From Porphyrobacter sp. GA68 (GTDB lineage Bacteria > Pseudomonadota > Alphaproteobacteria > Sphingomonadales > Sphingomonadaceae), in contig NZ_JAKQYJ010000002.1 in assembly GCF_022605525.1 (NCBI RefSeq), positions 1 to 64,000 on the forward strand: a DNA stretch of 64,000 nucleotides, given 5' to 3'. Each line of letters starts with the position of its first letter. Position 1 is the first letter of the stretch. Of the stretch, positions 17,650 through 28,365 are shown piece after piece. The translations under genes and the position numbers were made by a program. The notes under the pieces were generated by a model. That model worked only from the letters and a program-made list of their open reading frames with translations, was not told the origin of the DNA and did not search any database.

Positions 17650-19814
17650 CAGAATTGGCCCTGCCAGCTGACCGTCACCGTGCGACCGCGGCCGGCAAAG
17701 AAGCGGTTGTTGTCCGTGACCCGCACTGTGTCGCTGTCATAGGTGATGTAGAACTTGTCGGTGAGGTTCTGCGCGGCCAGCGAAAATTCTCCCAGCAACG
17801 TTCGATAGGCAACATAAGCGTCAAACAAGGTGTACCCGGCGAAGTCTGCTGCCGGGGGCTGGCCGGTAAAGCTGCGCGACAGATAGCTGCGCGACGCGAG
17901 CCGGAGGGTGACAGGACCGCTGCTGTAATCCAGCGCGACGTTCAGCCGGTCCGGCGAGATGTTCGCGCCGTCAAGGTCGACGTCGACACGGCCATCGTTG
18001 TTGCCATCGGTGCGGCCCCGCAGGTCGGCGTAAGCTGCACTCAGCACCAGGCCCGGTGCGAAGGGCATCTCCACGGCCACGGACCCTTCCAATCCCTCTA
18101 CCTCGATCGGCTGCCGGGCAACGCTGAAGATGCCATCAGCCCCCAGGACGAGCAGCGATCCAAGGTCGCTCGACGACCAGAAATACGTCAGCGAGGCGTC
18201 AAGGATACCGCGGTCGAATTCCAGCCCCAACTCCCTGTTGTTGGAAATGACCGGTTCCAGCGAAAGAAAGGTATCGACGTCGATATTCGGCTCGGTGATG
18301 CCGCGAAGGATGCGGCCGACATCCGCGATCGTGAACCCTTCGGCGTAGCTGGCGTAGGCGCGGAGCCCCTCCATTGGCTCGACGATTACGCCGCCGTTTG
18401 GCAGCAGCCTGCTGAATGCCGGCGACCCGCCTGCGACCCTCAGCGGGCGGTAGGTCGCCACGTTGCGCGGATCGCTTGCGCCGTAAAAGGCGAGGGTGTC
18501 GTAATCCTCCACGTTCAACCGCACGTTTTCATACCGAACGCCGCCTGCCAGGCGCACCAAGCCACCCGCGATCGCCAGATTTCCCTGAACGAATGGAGCG
18601 AGGCTGCGGAAATCAGTCTGCGGGACCCAGGCGCGGCCGGTCTGGACCAGAAACTGTTCGGTCCGATCAAACAGCGCGTCGAACCCGCCGGTCACCACGA
18701 GACCATCCAGCCCGGGTATGGCCCGTTCATAGCTGACCTTGCCGCCCAGCTTGCGGGATTTGTTGGCGGACTGGTCGAACAACTGCCCGGTGGGATCGAT
18801 GGCTGGATCCTGAAACGTGCTGAAGATGCCGCCTCCGAATATGTCCAGCGTCCTGCTGTAGAACCCCTGCAACTGAAACACGCCGCCAGCAAGGTCGCTT
18901 TGGGTCAGGGAAGCTGAAAGCAGGTCCGCGTTGTTCCTGGCCGGATCACCGGGAGTAGGGCCGCGCCGGCTGGAGGTCGGCAGTCCGACTGCGCGATTGC
19001 CGGGCACCAGCACATAGTTGTTGTTGCCTTCCAGTTCGAAATGGTTCGCAAGCACTTCCAGTCGCGTGGTTGGAGACAGGTCATAGCCCAGGCGGGCAAA
19101 GACAGACCAGCTGTCGCTGTCCTGTATCTCTCCTTGTGTGCCATCCACTCCGATACGCTGGCCGCGCCCGTCCAGAAAGACGCCGCGCCGCTCGAATGTG
19201 GCGCCGATGCTGGCGTCCAGCCCGCCTGTGCGCCAGCCGATCAGGCTGCCCAGCTTGCCGCCGAGTGCTTCACCGGAAAGACCGTTGGGGGCGGTGCCGC
19301 GCAGCAGCACCCGCGCAGCGGCTCCTTCGCCTGTCGGAGCGCCCACCGTCACCTGGTTCACCACACCGCCGGTTGCGCCGATACCCTGCAGAGCGTTGGA
19401 GCCGTAGATTACCTCCACCCGGTCGATGAAGAACGGATCAATGGTGTATCCGTCGCGCGATCCGTCGCGAACGGGCGTCGACTGAGGTATGCCGTTGATG
19501 GCGTATAGCGGCGACCGCCCGCGCAGCGATTCGCCAGCCCCCGATAGCTTCTCGCGCGTGGGGGAGAACGACGGGAGCAACGCCGACACCGCGTCCACTG
19601 TCGAGCCGGCGATGGCAATCTGCCGGTCGAGTTCCTCCGCCTGGATGATGTCAACCGTCAGCGGCAGCGCGCTGGCAGGAAGCTGTGTTCGTGCGGCGGT
19701 GACAATGATGGTGTCCGGGGGCGGCGCGACCTGTTCATCGCCCGCCGTTTCGGCGGTGGCCGGCTGGGCCGCTACCGTCAGGCCGGCGGCGGTCAACAAC
19801 ATCATGCGCTTCAT
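17649..19814 (-). CDS. TonB-dependent outer-membrane receptor
   Basis: About 721 residues. The start at 19814 gives a signal peptide (MKRMMLLTAAGLTVAAQPATA). It is followed by a TonB-box-like region (DTIIVTAAR), the plug domain (GRSPLYAINGIPQ, then DRVEVIYGSNALQG), and a 22-strand-type barrel that ends in an aromatic residue (VSWQGQF), as expected for outer-membrane insertion. It imports a large ligand, probably an iron-siderophore, judging from the PepSY protein downstream in the same operon. The ligand is not determined. The divergent neighbour is recQ, with a gap of 130 bases. Confidence 0.9.
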   Translation of the reverse strand: MKRMMLLTAAGLTVAAQPATAETAGDEQVAPPPDTIIVTAARTQLPASALPLTVDIIQAEELDRQIAIAGSTVDAVSALLPSFSPTREKLSGAGESLRGRSPLYAINGIPQSTPVRDGSRDGYTIDPFFIDRVEVIYGSNALQGIGATGGVVNQVTVGAPTGEGAAARVLLRGTAPNGLSGEALGGKLGSLIGWRTGGLDASIGATFERRGVFLDGRGQRIGVDGTQGEIQDSDSWSVFARLGYDLSPTTRLEVLANHFELEGNNNYVLVPGNRAVGLPTSSRRGPTPGDPARNNADLLSASLTQSDLAGGVFQLQGFYSRTLDIFGGGIFSTFQDPAIDPTGQLFDQSANKSRKLGGKVSYERAIPGLDGLVVTGGFDALFDRTEQFLVQTGRAWVPQTDFRSLAPFVQGNLAIAGGLVRLAGGVRYENVRLNVEDYDTLAFYGASDPRNVATYRPLRVAGGSPAFSRLLPNGGVIVEPMEGLRAYASYAEGFTIADVGRILRGITEPNIDVDTFLSLEPVISNNRELGLEFDRGILDASLTYFWSSSDLGSLLVLGADGIFSVARQPIEVEGLEGSVAVEMPFAPGLVLSAAYADLRGRTDGNNDGRVDVDLDGANISPDRLNVALDYSSGPVTLRLASRSYLSRSFTGQPPAADFAGYTLFDAYVAYRTLLGEFSLAAQNLTDKFYITYDSDTVRVTDNNRFFAGRGRTVTVSWQGQF

Positions 19815-19944
19815 GGCGGCTCCCTTGCACTCCCGGGGCCCTCTAGTGATAGTGCGAGTAATTCGCAATAGCTTAAGTGCCGCCGTCGGTTTTACGCGCT
19901 GTTTCATGATTGGTCACATTGCGAACTTCGGCTAGGCCGCACGG

Positions 19945-21708
19945 ATGCTAGACCAGGCGCGCCAGGCGCTGCGCACTACCTTCGGTTTTGCGGACTTTCG
20001 CGGCAGACAGGCCGATGTTGTTGCCCGTGTGCTTGCGGGGCAGAGGACGCTTGCCGTGATGCCAACCGGGGCCGGCAAGTCGCTGACCTATCAGCTCCCT
20101 TCGGTGATGCTGGAGGGTACCTGCATCGTCATCAGCCCGCTGATCGCGCTGATGCATGATCAACTGCGCGCGGTGCAGGCCGCCGGCATCAGAGCCGCTA
20201 CGCTGACCAGTGCCGACACAAATCAGGCGGAGACGGTGGAAAGATTTCGGGCCGGAAGGCTCGACCTTCTTTATGTCGCTCCTGAGCGGGCTTCGCAGGC
20301 GTCGTTCCGTAGCCTGCTTGAACAATCCCGGCTTGCGCTGTTCGCCATCGACGAAGCGCATTGCGTAAGCGAGTGGGGGCACGACTTCCGACCGGATTAC
20401 CGCCTGCTGCGGCCGTTGCTGGATCAGTTCGCCGGCGTGCCCCGCCTCGCACTGACGGCTACCGCTGACGCGCATACGCGCGCGGACATTCTAGACCAAC
20501 TGGGCATCCCGGACGATGGCCTGATCATCGCCGGGTTCGATCGGCCGAACATCCGTTACGCGATCACCATGCGCCAGAACCCCACGCGGCAGATTGCTGC
20601 TTTGCTGGCCGATCATCCCGGTTCCGGGATCGTATATGTGCAAAGCCGCGCCGGGGCAGAAAAGCTTGCGGCCCAGCTTGGGCAGGGCGGGCGAGCGGTG
20701 CGTCCCTATCATGCGGGTTTGCCGCCGGAAGTGCGCGCCGCCAATCAGGGCGCCTTCGTGGAAAGCGAAGATATGGTGATGGTCGCAACGGTCGCGTTCG
20801 GAATGGGGATCGACAAGCCTGACGTGCGCTTTGTTGCCCATGCGGGGCTGCCTAAATCCATTGAGGCATATTATCAGGAAACCGGCCGCGCCGGCCGCGA
20901 CGGAGATCCGGCGGCGGCCCACCTGTTCTGGGGTGCCGACGACTTTCGCCGCGCGCGGCAGCGCCTCTCAGAGCTCGATCCGTCCCGCCGCGATGGGGAG
21001 CGGCAACGGCTGAGCGCCCTGAGCGGCCTTGTGGAGACGGCGGAGTGCCGGCGGGCAGTGCTGCTAAGGTATTTCGGGGAGGAGCCGCCAGCCAAGTGCG
21101 GTAATTGCGACAATTGTCTGTGGCCGCCGGAAACGGTGGACGGCACCACCCTCGCGCGCAAATACCTTTCCGCGGTGTTCCGCACGGGGCAGGTGTTTGG
21201 TGCTGGTTACGTCGAACAGGTACTGGCCGGGCAGTCGACCGAACGCAGCCTGCAGCGGGGCCACGAAAGTTTGTCCGTATGGAACATCGTAGCGGGAGAG
21301 GAGGCGGCGCTGCTAAAGCCGATCGGGCGCGCCCTGCTGCTGCGCGATGCGCTGCGCCCGACGGAGCATGGCGGTCTGGCGCTGGGTCCGGCGGCGCGCG
21401 GTCTGTTGAAGGGGGAGGAGGAGCTGCGCCTCGTCCTTCCGCCCAAGCGTGTCAAAGCAAGCCCCAGCAGGCAGAAGGGCAATCCAGTCGGCGACCCCCT
21501 GTTCGAAGCGCTGCGCAGCAAGCGGCGCGAGCTGGCGGAGGAGGCAGGCCTTCCTCCCTATGTAATTTTTCACGATTCGGTCCTGCGCGACATGGCGGCG
21601 GCGCGGCCAGAGAGCTTGCAAGCCATGGAGCGGATCGCCGGGGTGGGCGCCCGGAAGCTGGAAGCGTTCGGCGACGCTTTCTTGCGGGTCATCAGGGATG
21701 CGGGTTGA
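19945..21708 (+). CDS. recQ: RecQ-family ATP-dependent DNA helicase
   Basis: A 587-residue protein. Superfamily 2 motifs: Walker A MPTGAGKS (about 39-46), DEAH in FAIDEAHCVSEWGHDFRPDY (the aromatic-rich RecQ loop follows), and motif VI in YYQETGRAGRDG. The RecQ zinc-binding segment has Cys in CRRAVLLRYFGEE and CGNCDNC. An RQC winged helix follows, and an HRDC-like C-terminus reaches from about residue 510 (LFEALRSKRRELAEEAGLPPYVIF). It unwinds DNA 3' to 5' in recombination repair. The length is typical. It converges on acs with a hairpin between the stops. Confidence 0.93.
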   Translation: MLDQARQALRTTFGFADFRGRQADVVARVLAGQRTLAVMPTGAGKSLTYQLPSVMLEGTCIVISPLIALMHDQLRAVQAAGIRAATLTSADTNQAETVERFRAGRLDLLYVAPERASQASFRSLLEQSRLALFAIDEAHCVSEWGHDFRPDYRLLRPLLDQFAGVPRLALTATADAHTRADILDQLGIPDDGLIIAGFDRPNIRYAITMRQNPTRQIAALLADHPGSGIVYVQSRAGAEKLAAQLGQGGRAVRPYHAGLPPEVRAANQGAFVESEDMVMVATVAFGMGIDKPDVRFVAHAGLPKSIEAYYQETGRAGRDGDPAAAHLFWGADDFRRARQRLSELDPSRRDGERQRLSALSGLVETAECRRAVLLRYFGEEPPAKCGNCDNCLWPPETVDGTTLARKYLSAVFRTGQVFGAGYVEQVLAGQSTERSLQRGHESLSVWNIVAGEEAALLKPIGRALLLRDALRPTEHGGLALGPAARGLLKGEEELRLVLPPKRVKASPSRQKGNPVGDPLFEALRSKRRELAEEAGLPPYVIFHDSVLRDMAAARPESLQAMERIAGVGARKLEAFGDAFLRVIRDAG

Positions 21709-21724
21709 GACTGTTCGCGCCGCC

Positions 21725-21742
21725 GCGCGGTCAGGACCGCGC
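21725..21742. terminator. Hairpin between recQ and acs
   Basis: A perfect eight-base stem (GCGCGGTC with GACCGCGC) with a two-base AG spacer, located between two convergent stop codons. It could serve both genes. A short T-rich stretch follows only on the plus side. Confidence 0.5.
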
Positions 21743-21812
21743 ACGTTCCTTCTCTGACCGCCCATGCAGCCTGCGAGCTGGACGCAACGGGGCGCCCCCT
21801 GCGGAGTGGATT

Positions 21813-23738
21813 TCAACCAGCGCGGCCCGCAACCAGCCGCTCGATCAGCGCCGGGTCGGCCAGCGTGGACACATCGCCGAAGCCCTCCGTTTCGCCTTCG
21901 GCAATCTTGCGCAGGATGCGGCGCATTATCTTGCCCGATCGCGTCTTGGGAAGCGCATCGGTGAAGTGGAGCACGTCGGGCGTCGCCACCGGCCCGATTT
22001 CGCGGCGAACCTGCGCGCGCAAGTCAGCCATCAACTCATCCGACCCTTCCCGTCCCACGACCAGGGTGACGTAGCAGTAGATGCCCTGACCCTTGATGTC
22101 GTGCGGAAAGCCGACCACCGCGGCTTCCGCAACGGCCGCGTGAAGGACCAGCGCGCTTTCCACCTCCGCTGTGCCCAGACGGTGGCCGGACACGTTGATG
22201 ACGTCGTCTACACGGCCGGTGATCCAGTAGTAGCCGTCGGCGTCGCGGCGGCAGCCGTCGCCGGTGAAATACTTGCCCCGATACGCCGAAAAGTAGGTGT
22301 CGACGAAGCGCTGGTGATCGCCCCAGACGGTGCGTGCCTGGCCAGGCCAGGATCGCGCGACGACGAGATTGCCCTGACCTGGCCCGTCCATTACGCGCCC
22401 TTCCGGGTCGACCAGTTGCGGCTCGACGCCGAAGAAAGGGAGGCCAGCGCTCCCCGGTTTCATGGCGTGGGCGCCGGGCAGCGTGGTGATCATTACGCCG
22501 CCTGTTTCGGTCTGCCACCACGTGTCGACCACCGGGCAGCGCTTCTCGCCAACCACCTCGTGATACCAGCGCCATGCTTCGGGGTTGATCGGTTCTCCAA
22601 CTGTGCCGAGCAGGCGCAGCGAAGCGCGGCTGCGGGAACGCACCGGTTCGTCACCCTCGCGCATCAGCGCCCGAATGGCCGTTGGTGCGGTGTAGAGGAT
22701 GCTCACCTGGTGCCGGTCGACCACGTCCCAGATGCGGCCCGGATCGGGCCAGCCAGGCACACCTTCGAAGATCACCTGTGTCGCCCCGTTCAGCAGCGGC
22801 CCGTAGGTGACATAGGAATGGCCCGTCACCCAGCCTATATCGGCGGTGCACCAGAACACTGCGTTCGCGGAGTAATCGAATACGTAGTGAAACGTGGCGG
22901 CGGTCCACACGCCGTATCCGCCGGTCGTGTGCAGCACTCCCTTGGGTTTGCCGGTGGAGCCGGAGGTGTAGAGGATGAACAAGGGATCTTCCGCTCCCAT
23001 CACCTCGCATGGGCAGGCGGTATCGGACGCGAGGTCGGCCAGCCAACGGTCGCGGCTGTCCGTCATCGCCACTGCCTCGCCCGTGTGACGCACGACGAGC
23101 ACACCGTCGACCGGCGCGTCGGTAAGCGCCAGCGCGGCATCGACATTGGCCTTTAGCGGTACCGGCCTGCCACCGCGCATCCCCCCATCTGCGGTAATGA
23201 CAAAGCGGCTGCCGCAGTCGCGGATGCGGCCGGCCAGCGCTTCGGCCGAGAAGCCTCCGAACACGACCGAGTGGACTGCCCCCAGACGTGCGCACGCCAG
23301 CATTGCGGTCACGCCCTCGACGATCATGGGGAGGTAGATCGTCACGCGGTCGCCGCGCCGCACGCCCAGCGTTTTCAGCGCATTGGCCATGCGGATTGTT
23401 TCCCGCAGCAGGTCGGCATAGGTGAGGGTGCGCCGCTGCCCATCCGGGTCGTCGGGTTCGAAGATCAAGGCAGGATTGCCGCCGCGCCCCGCTGCCACAT
23501 GGCGATCGACGGCGTTGTGACACAGGTTGAGCGTGCCGTCGGAATACCAGCTGATGTTCACCGGATCAAAACACCACTGTCCCGCGACTGTCGGTGCGTT
23601 CACCCAATCGAGCCGCCGCGCCTGGTCAAGCCAGAAGCCATCCGGATCCTCCAAGGAACGGCGGTAGCGTTCTTGATACTGCTCTGGCGTGCAGTGGGTC
23701 GGCCGACCGGAAAGAGGGGGTTGGACAAGATCGCTCAT
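21813..23738 (-). CDS. acs: Acetate (or propionate)--CoA ligase
   Basis: About 641 residues from the ATG at 23738 (MSDLVQPPL), the usual length for AMP-forming acetyl-CoA synthetase. Motifs: [14 protein letters not shown] (AMP-binding core), [11 protein letters not shown] (acyl-pocket region with the Trp typical of short-chain acetyl/propionyl enzymes) and the C-terminal lysine in [15 protein letters not shown], the site of regulatory acetylation. It activates acetate with ATP and CoA. WWQTE favours acetate, but propionate cannot be excluded. It is divergent from the radical SAM gene, 95 bases apart. Confidence 0.92.
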   Translation of the reverse strand: MSDLVQPPLSGRPTHCTPEQYQERYRRSLEDPDGFWLDQARRLDWVNAPTVAGQWCFDPVNISWYSDGTLNLCHNAVDRHVAAGRGGNPALIFEPDDPDGQRRTLTYADLLRETIRMANALKTLGVRRGDRVTIYLPMIVEGVTAMLACARLGAVHSVVFGGFSAEALAGRIRDCGSRFVITADGGMRGGRPVPLKANVDAALALTDAPVDGVLVVRHTGEAVAMTDSRDRWLADLASDTACPCEVMGAEDPLFILYTSGSTGKPKGVLHTTGGYGVWTAATFHYVFDYSANAVFWCTADIGWVTGHSYVTYGPLLNGATQVIFEGVPGWPDPGRIWDVVDRHQVSILYTAPTAIRALMREGDEPVRSRSRASLRLLGTVGEPINPEAWRWYHEVVGEKRCPVVDTWWQTETGGVMITTLPGAHAMKPGSAGLPFFGVEPQLVDPEGRVMDGPGQGNLVVARSWPGQARTVWGDHQRFVDTYFSAYRGKYFTGDGCRRDADGYYWITGRVDDVINVSGHRLGTAEVESALVLHAAVAEAAVVGFPHDIKGQGIYCYVTLVVGREGSDELMADLRAQVRREIGPVATPDVLHFTDALPKTRSGKIMRRILRKIAEGETEGFGDVSTLADPALIERLVAGRAG

Positions 23739-23833
23739 CAGATCATCAACTCCTGAGGGTGGCCACATCATGGCGCGCCTGCGCCCGGCACTGCAAGAGG
23801 TGAACCTATGCCGCGCCGGTCCGTTACCGGCTT

Positions 23834-24919
23834 GTGACCGCCCGATCGCTCAGCTCCTCCCGCGTCAGGCAATGGCAGCCCCGCCGGGTTCTTGTCACAC
23901 GTTCGGCACTGGGATTTGCCCATGGGCGCGCCATCGCCGAGCGAGCGGCAAGGCAGGGGATCGCGGTGGTGGAACTGCCTGGCGACCGTCTGAACCTTGC
24001 GCTGTCGGCGGATGAACGGCGCGCCTATGTCGAGGCGAAGAACACGCTTGCGGTGGTAGTGGCTCCGCCATCGAAGCGCCGCCTGCAACCGATCGCGCCG
24101 TCGGCGGACTGGCGCATAGATCTGGCGCAGGGGTGCCCGGCCCACTGCAGCTATTGCTATCTCGCCGGATCGCTGAAGGGTGCGCCGATCACCCGCGTGT
24201 ACGCCAATCTCGAGCAGGTTCTGGAAGAAGCGCGGGACCACCTGGGGCGTGGCCTGGTCACGTCGCGTTCGGCGGCGCGAATGCACGAGGGAACCACATT
24301 CGAGGCATCCTGCTATACCGATCCCCTTTCGATAGAGGCAGTGACCGGATCATTGTCGGCAGCGATCCGCTGGTTCGGCGAATGGAACGCTGACGCGCAG
24401 TTGCGCTTCACTACCAAGTTCGCCGCCGTGGAACCGCTGCTGCAGCTTGCGCACAATGGCCGCACCCGCATGCGCGCGTCTGTCAACCCAGCCGCTTACG
24501 CCCGCTTCGAGGGCGGCACCGCGCCGGTTGCGCAGCGCTTGCAGGCGCTGCGACGCATGGCCGAGGCCGGATACCCGATCGGTCTGACCATTGCGCCCAT
24601 CATCGCTGCCAATGGGTGGCAAACGGCTTATGCCGAACTGATCGCGCAGGCGCGTGCCCAGCTGGCTGACTTGCCCGGCGCAGATCTCACCATCGAGCTC
24701 ATCACGCACCGCTTCAACGCCGGGTCAAAGGCGGTGCTGGAAAGCTGGTATCCGTCTTCCGGGCTGGACATGAGCGGCACCGGGCGCGCGCTGAAGCGGA
24801 CCAGGTTCGGAGCCGAGAAGGTGGTCTACGACAGCACGACGATGCGGGTTTTGCAGGACTTTTTCGAGCGGCGCATCGCCGATGATCTGCCGCACGCCCG
24901 TATCCTGTACTGGACGTGA
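23834..24919 (+). CDS. Radical SAM protein of the spore photoproduct lyase family
   Basis: A 361-residue protein beginning at GTG 23834 (alternative starts are not excluded, and no strong ribosome site is visible). The iron-sulfur motif CX3CX2C is exact: Cys101, Cys105, Cys108 in CPAHCSYC. The flanks [21 protein letters not shown] and the downstream pattern ([32 protein letters not shown]) match the spore photoproduct lyase family. In endospore formers the enzyme repairs the spore-type thymine dimer. This host does not form spores, so the substrate of the homologue is unknown; DNA repair is inferred only by family. Confidence 0.85.
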   Translation: MTARSLSSSRVRQWQPRRVLVTRSALGFAHGRAIAERAARQGIAVVELPGDRLNLALSADERRAYVEAKNTLAVVVAPPSKRRLQPIAPSADWRIDLAQGCPAHCSYCYLAGSLKGAPITRVYANLEQVLEEARDHLGRGLVTSRSAARMHEGTTFEASCYTDPLSIEAVTGSLSAAIRWFGEWNADAQLRFTTKFAAVEPLLQLAHNGRTRMRASVNPAAYARFEGGTAPVAQRLQALRRMAEAGYPIGLTIAPIIAANGWQTAYAELIAQARAQLADLPGADLTIELITHRFNAGSKAVLESWYPSSGLDMSGTGRALKRTRFGAEKVVYDSTTMRVLQDFFERRIADDLPHARILYWT

Positions 24920-25135
24920 CGGGAGGAGCCGATGCCGTGCCGTGACAGCTTTGCGTCGCGACCGCTTTCCAGGCATTCGCCAAGCGGGCCTTGCGCTGCC
25001 CGGAATAATGCCCTTTATGCCTGACCCGCGCGGCATATCGCTTCGCTCGACATTCAACTATCAACTTCTTCGGGGCGCGTTTCAGGTGAATAGGCGGGCT
25101 GGTCATCGCGGCCACATCAGGGTGGGAGGATAGAC

Positions 25136-27985
25136 TTGGGCATTTTGCTCCTGTCCGTTCTTCCTTTTCTGGGCGCGCTGCTGGTGGCCTGCCTGCACCG
25201 CACGGGCCGCAACGGACAGGCGCTGACGGCGATCACGGTCACGTCTGCCGCACTGGCATTGCTGCTGTTTCATACTCCGGGGGTCATGGCTGGAGAAGTG
25301 CCGACCGCCCGCTTCGCTTGGGTTCCGGCGGCCGGCCTCGCCGCCAACTTCTTTCTCGATCCGCTGGGCCTGCTGTTCGCCGGACTGATCCTGGGCATCG
25401 GACTGCTGATCGTCATCTATGCCCGCTTCTATCTGGCGGCGGACGATCCGATGGGCCGCTTCTACGTGTTCCTGCTGCTGTTTCAGGGCGCGATGCTGGG
25501 CATCGTTCTGTCGGACAACATCCTGCTGCTGATCGTGTTTTGGGAGATGACCAGCATCACCTCGTTCCTGCTGATCGGCTATTGGCGGCACCTGCCAGAA
25601 GCGCGGCAAGGCGCCCGGATGGCGCTGGTCGTGACGGGCGGCGGCGGGCTGGCCTTGCTGGCAGGAATGCTGATCCTGGGCAGCATCGCGGGTTCGTACG
25701 ACCTGACGACGATCCTCGGCTCGCGCGAGATCGTGCAAGCGTCTCCGCTTTATCCGCTCGCCCTGGCGTTGATCCTGCTTGGCTGCTTCACGAAGTCGGC
25801 GCAATTTCCGTTTCACTTCTGGCTGCCGCATGCGATGGCGGCCCCTACTCCGGTGAGCGCCTACCTTCATTCCGCGACCATGGTGAAAGCGGGCGTGTTC
25901 CTCCTCGCGCGGCTGTGGCCGGTGCTGGCGGGCACGGACATGTGGTTCTACAGCGTTGCGACGGTTGGTCTCGTCACCATGCTGGTCGGCGCGGCCATCG
26001 CCGTGTTCAAGAACGATCTCAAGGCGATCCTCGCCTATTCCACGGTCAGCCAGCTTGGCCTGCTCACCATGTTGCTGGGGTTCGGCACGCCGATGGCTGC
26101 CATGGTGGCGGTGTTCCACATCATCAACCACGCCACGTTCAAGGCGGCGCTGTTCATGACCGCCGGCATCATCGACCACGAAACCGGCACCCGCGATGTG
26201 CGGCGACTGGGCGGGCTGCTGGCCGTCATGCCGATCACGGCGACCATCGCCGGCGTCGCCGCGGCGTCGATGGCCGGCTTCCCTCCGCTCAACGGGTTCA
26301 TCTCCAAGGAGATGATGCTGGAACAGGCATGGCTGACGACGTGGGGCGGGTTCGGCGGGCTGGTAGCGCTGCTGGCGACCGTGGCTGCGGCGCTGTCGGT
26401 GGCTTACTCGCTGCGCCTCTTCGTTCACGTATTTATGGGCAAGAGCAAGCCGGAACTGCCGCAGGCGCCGCACGATCCGCCGGCCGGATTGTGGCTTCCA
26501 CCCGCGTTTCTGGCGTTCCTGGTTGTCGCGATCGGCCTGCTGCCGGCGCTGATTGCCGGCCCGCTGGTGCAGGCGGTTTCAGGTGCGGTAATCGGCTTCC
26601 CGCCGCCACTTGTCGAACTGAAGTTGTGGCACGGATTCAATCCGGCGCTGTTTCTGAGCATCGCGGCCATTGTGGCCGGCGCGCTCATGCTGCGCAGTTA
26701 TCGTGGGCTGGAGCCAAGGTGGCGGACACTGCCCACGATCGAGGCCAAGACCCTGTTCGACAAACTTGTTGCGGCCATAGTGGCCGGTGCAACATGGGTC
26801 ACGGCCGCCTTGCACAATGCCTCGTTGCAACGGACGCTGGTGGTGTTCTTCGGCACCGCCATCGTGCTGGGGACGGCAGGCATCATCGAAGGTGGCGGCG
26901 CAACCGGGGCGCGCGCAACGCTGCCGGCCTCTCCTGTGGCGGTCGCGGCATGGCTGGCGCTGGTGGGCGCGGCGCTGGCAGTGACCCTGGGTTACCGTGA
27001 ACGGTTCCTGTCCCTGATCTTCATCAGCGTAATCGGACTGGTGATTGCGCTGGGCTTCGTTCACCTGTCTGCCCCCGATCTCGCCTTGACGCAGATCTCG
27101 GTCGAAGTGGTCACGATCCTCCTCCTGCTCCTTGCCCTGAACCTCCTCCCCAAGACGCCGCGTCAGCTGAGCAGCGCGCGCCGCCATCTGCGCGATGCGG
27201 CTGTTGGCGTGGCGGGGGGAGGAGCGCTCGGCTATTCGGCCTGGCTGGTGATGACCCGGGATCCGAACAATCCGATTTCGGCGTTCCACTGGGCCAACAG
27301 CTATGCGGGCGGGGGCGGCACGAATGTCGTCAATGTCACCTTGGTCGATTTTCGCGCGTTCGACACCTTTGGCGAGATCATCGTGCTTGGCATCGCGGCA
27401 CTGACCATCTTTGCCTTGCTCGATACAGCGGTCCGGGGCGCTTCGGGCCGACGATTGCTGGCCTGGGTTCCCGACCTCGTGCGCTCGCCCGAGCGGCACC
27501 CCATGATGTTTGTGATCGCGACGCGGTTGCTGCTGCCGTTCGCCATGGCGGTTGCTATCTTCCTGTTCCTGCGCGGTCACAACCTGCCGGGAGGCGGCTT
27601 CATCGCCGGGCTGGTCGTATCCATCGCTCTCCTGATGCAATTCATGGCTTCGGGTTACGAGTGGGCCGATCGCCGGCGTTCGCTCGACGAGCATCGGATG
27701 ATCGCCTGGGGCGTGCTGGTTGCCAGCCTGACCGGCGCGGGGGCGGCGCTGTTCGGGGTGCCCTTCTTCACCACTGGCCATGATTATTTCGCCATTCCGC
27801 TGATCGGCGAGGTGCATCTGGCGACCGCCCTCTTGTTCGATCTGGGAGTTGTTCTGGCCGTCGTCGGCGCAGTGACACTGGCGCTGGCCGAACTATCCAA
27901 TGTGGCGCAGCGGGCCGAGCGGCTGGAGAAGGTCGATCATCCGATGGACATTGATCCCAGCCGCGGGCCGGAGGACAGGGCATGA
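25136..27985 (+). CDS. mrpA: Mrp antiporter subunit A (A and B fused)
   Basis: A 949-residue protein from TTG 25136, which follows a good GGGAGGA site. The NuoL/MrpA-like part carries the conserved ion-path residues Glu137 (LIVFWEMTS), Lys220 (GCFTKSAQFPFHFWLP) and Lys251 (TMVKAGVFLL). The MbhD/DUF4040 segment (SAPDLALTQISVEVVTILLLLL), the MbhE-like segment (VNVTLVDFRAFDTFGE) and a C-terminal MrpB domain (LRGHNLPGGGFIAGLVVS) follow, so A and B are one chain, as in group-2 Mrp systems. It is the core of the Na+/H+ antiporter in the inner membrane and the first gene of a six-gene operon with four-base overlaps. Confidence 0.93.
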   Translation: MGILLLSVLPFLGALLVACLHRTGRNGQALTAITVTSAALALLLFHTPGVMAGEVPTARFAWVPAAGLAANFFLDPLGLLFAGLILGIGLLIVIYARFYLAADDPMGRFYVFLLLFQGAMLGIVLSDNILLLIVFWEMTSITSFLLIGYWRHLPEARQGARMALVVTGGGGLALLAGMLILGSIAGSYDLTTILGSREIVQASPLYPLALALILLGCFTKSAQFPFHFWLPHAMAAPTPVSAYLHSATMVKAGVFLLARLWPVLAGTDMWFYSVATVGLVTMLVGAAIAVFKNDLKAILAYSTVSQLGLLTMLLGFGTPMAAMVAVFHIINHATFKAALFMTAGIIDHETGTRDVRRLGGLLAVMPITATIAGVAAASMAGFPPLNGFISKEMMLEQAWLTTWGGFGGLVALLATVAAALSVAYSLRLFVHVFMGKSKPELPQAPHDPPAGLWLPPAFLAFLVVAIGLLPALIAGPLVQAVSGAVIGFPPPLVELKLWHGFNPALFLSIAAIVAGALMLRSYRGLEPRWRTLPTIEAKTLFDKLVAAIVAGATWVTAALHNASLQRTLVVFFGTAIVLGTAGIIEGGGATGARATLPASPVAVAAWLALVGAALAVTLGYRERFLSLIFISVIGLVIALGFVHLSAPDLALTQISVEVVTILLLLLALNLLPKTPRQLSSARRHLRDAAVGVAGGGALGYSAWLVMTRDPNNPISAFHWANSYAGGGGTNVVNVTLVDFRAFDTFGEIIVLGIAALTIFALLDTAVRGASGRRLLAWVPDLVRSPERHPMMFVIATRLLLPFAMAVAIFLFLRGHNLPGGGFIAGLVVSIALLMQFMASGYEWADRRRSLDEHRMIAWGVLVASLTGAGAALFGVPFFTTGHDYFAIPLIGEVHLATALLFDLGVVLAVVGAVTLALAELSNVAQRAERLEKVDHPMDIDPSRGPEDRA

Positions 27986-28365
27986 GCCTCGAATTTCTAG
28001 TCGCCAGCGCAATTGCGGTGCTGTCCGCCGCCGGCATTTACCTGTGCCTGCGCGGCCGGACGTTTCCCGTGGTGCTGGGTCTGGCGATGCTGTCCTATGC
28101 GATCAACGTGTTCCTGTTTGCCGTCGGGCGGTTGATGATCGACCGGCCGCCAATCTATGACAAGTCCGCGGCGGGCTATACCGACCCTCTGCCCCAGGCT
28201 CTGGTGCTGACCGCGATCGTCATCGCCTTCGGGATGACCGCGCTGGTGGTGGTGCTGGCCCTGCGAACCTATCTGGAGACCGGGTCCGATCAGGTGGACG
28301 GGCACCCAGACGAGCACGCTTCGTCGGACGGGGACGGCCCGGCTGAGGGGGACGCGGCGGCATGA
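27982..28365 (+). CDS. mrpC: Mrp antiporter subunit C
   Basis: A 127-residue NuoK/MrpC-like protein with three membrane helices (IYLCLRGRTFPVVLGLAMLS, then DPLPQALVLTAIVIAFG, the MrpC signature) and a charged acidic tail. The start overlaps the mrpA stop by four bases (ATGA), which implies translational coupling. Confidence 0.9.
   Translation: MSLEFLVASAIAVLSAAGIYLCLRGRTFPVVLGLAMLSYAINVFLFAVGRLMIDRPPIYDKSAAGYTDPLPQALVLTAIVIAFGMTALVVVLALRTYLETGSDQVDGHPDEHASSDGDGPAEGDAAA

Noticed and set aside
21105-23156. Open frame of 683 codons on the plus strand across recQ and acs
   Set aside because: Overlaps both genes in other phases and translates to low-complexity Arg/Ala/Gly sequence, with no domain.
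25103-26473. Minus-strand frames of over 400 codons within the Mrp operons (also 26579-27817, 28470-29723 and 33818-35047)
   Set aside because: Gln/Arg/His-rich reverse readings of membrane-protein genes. The plus-strand genes have clear family motifs.
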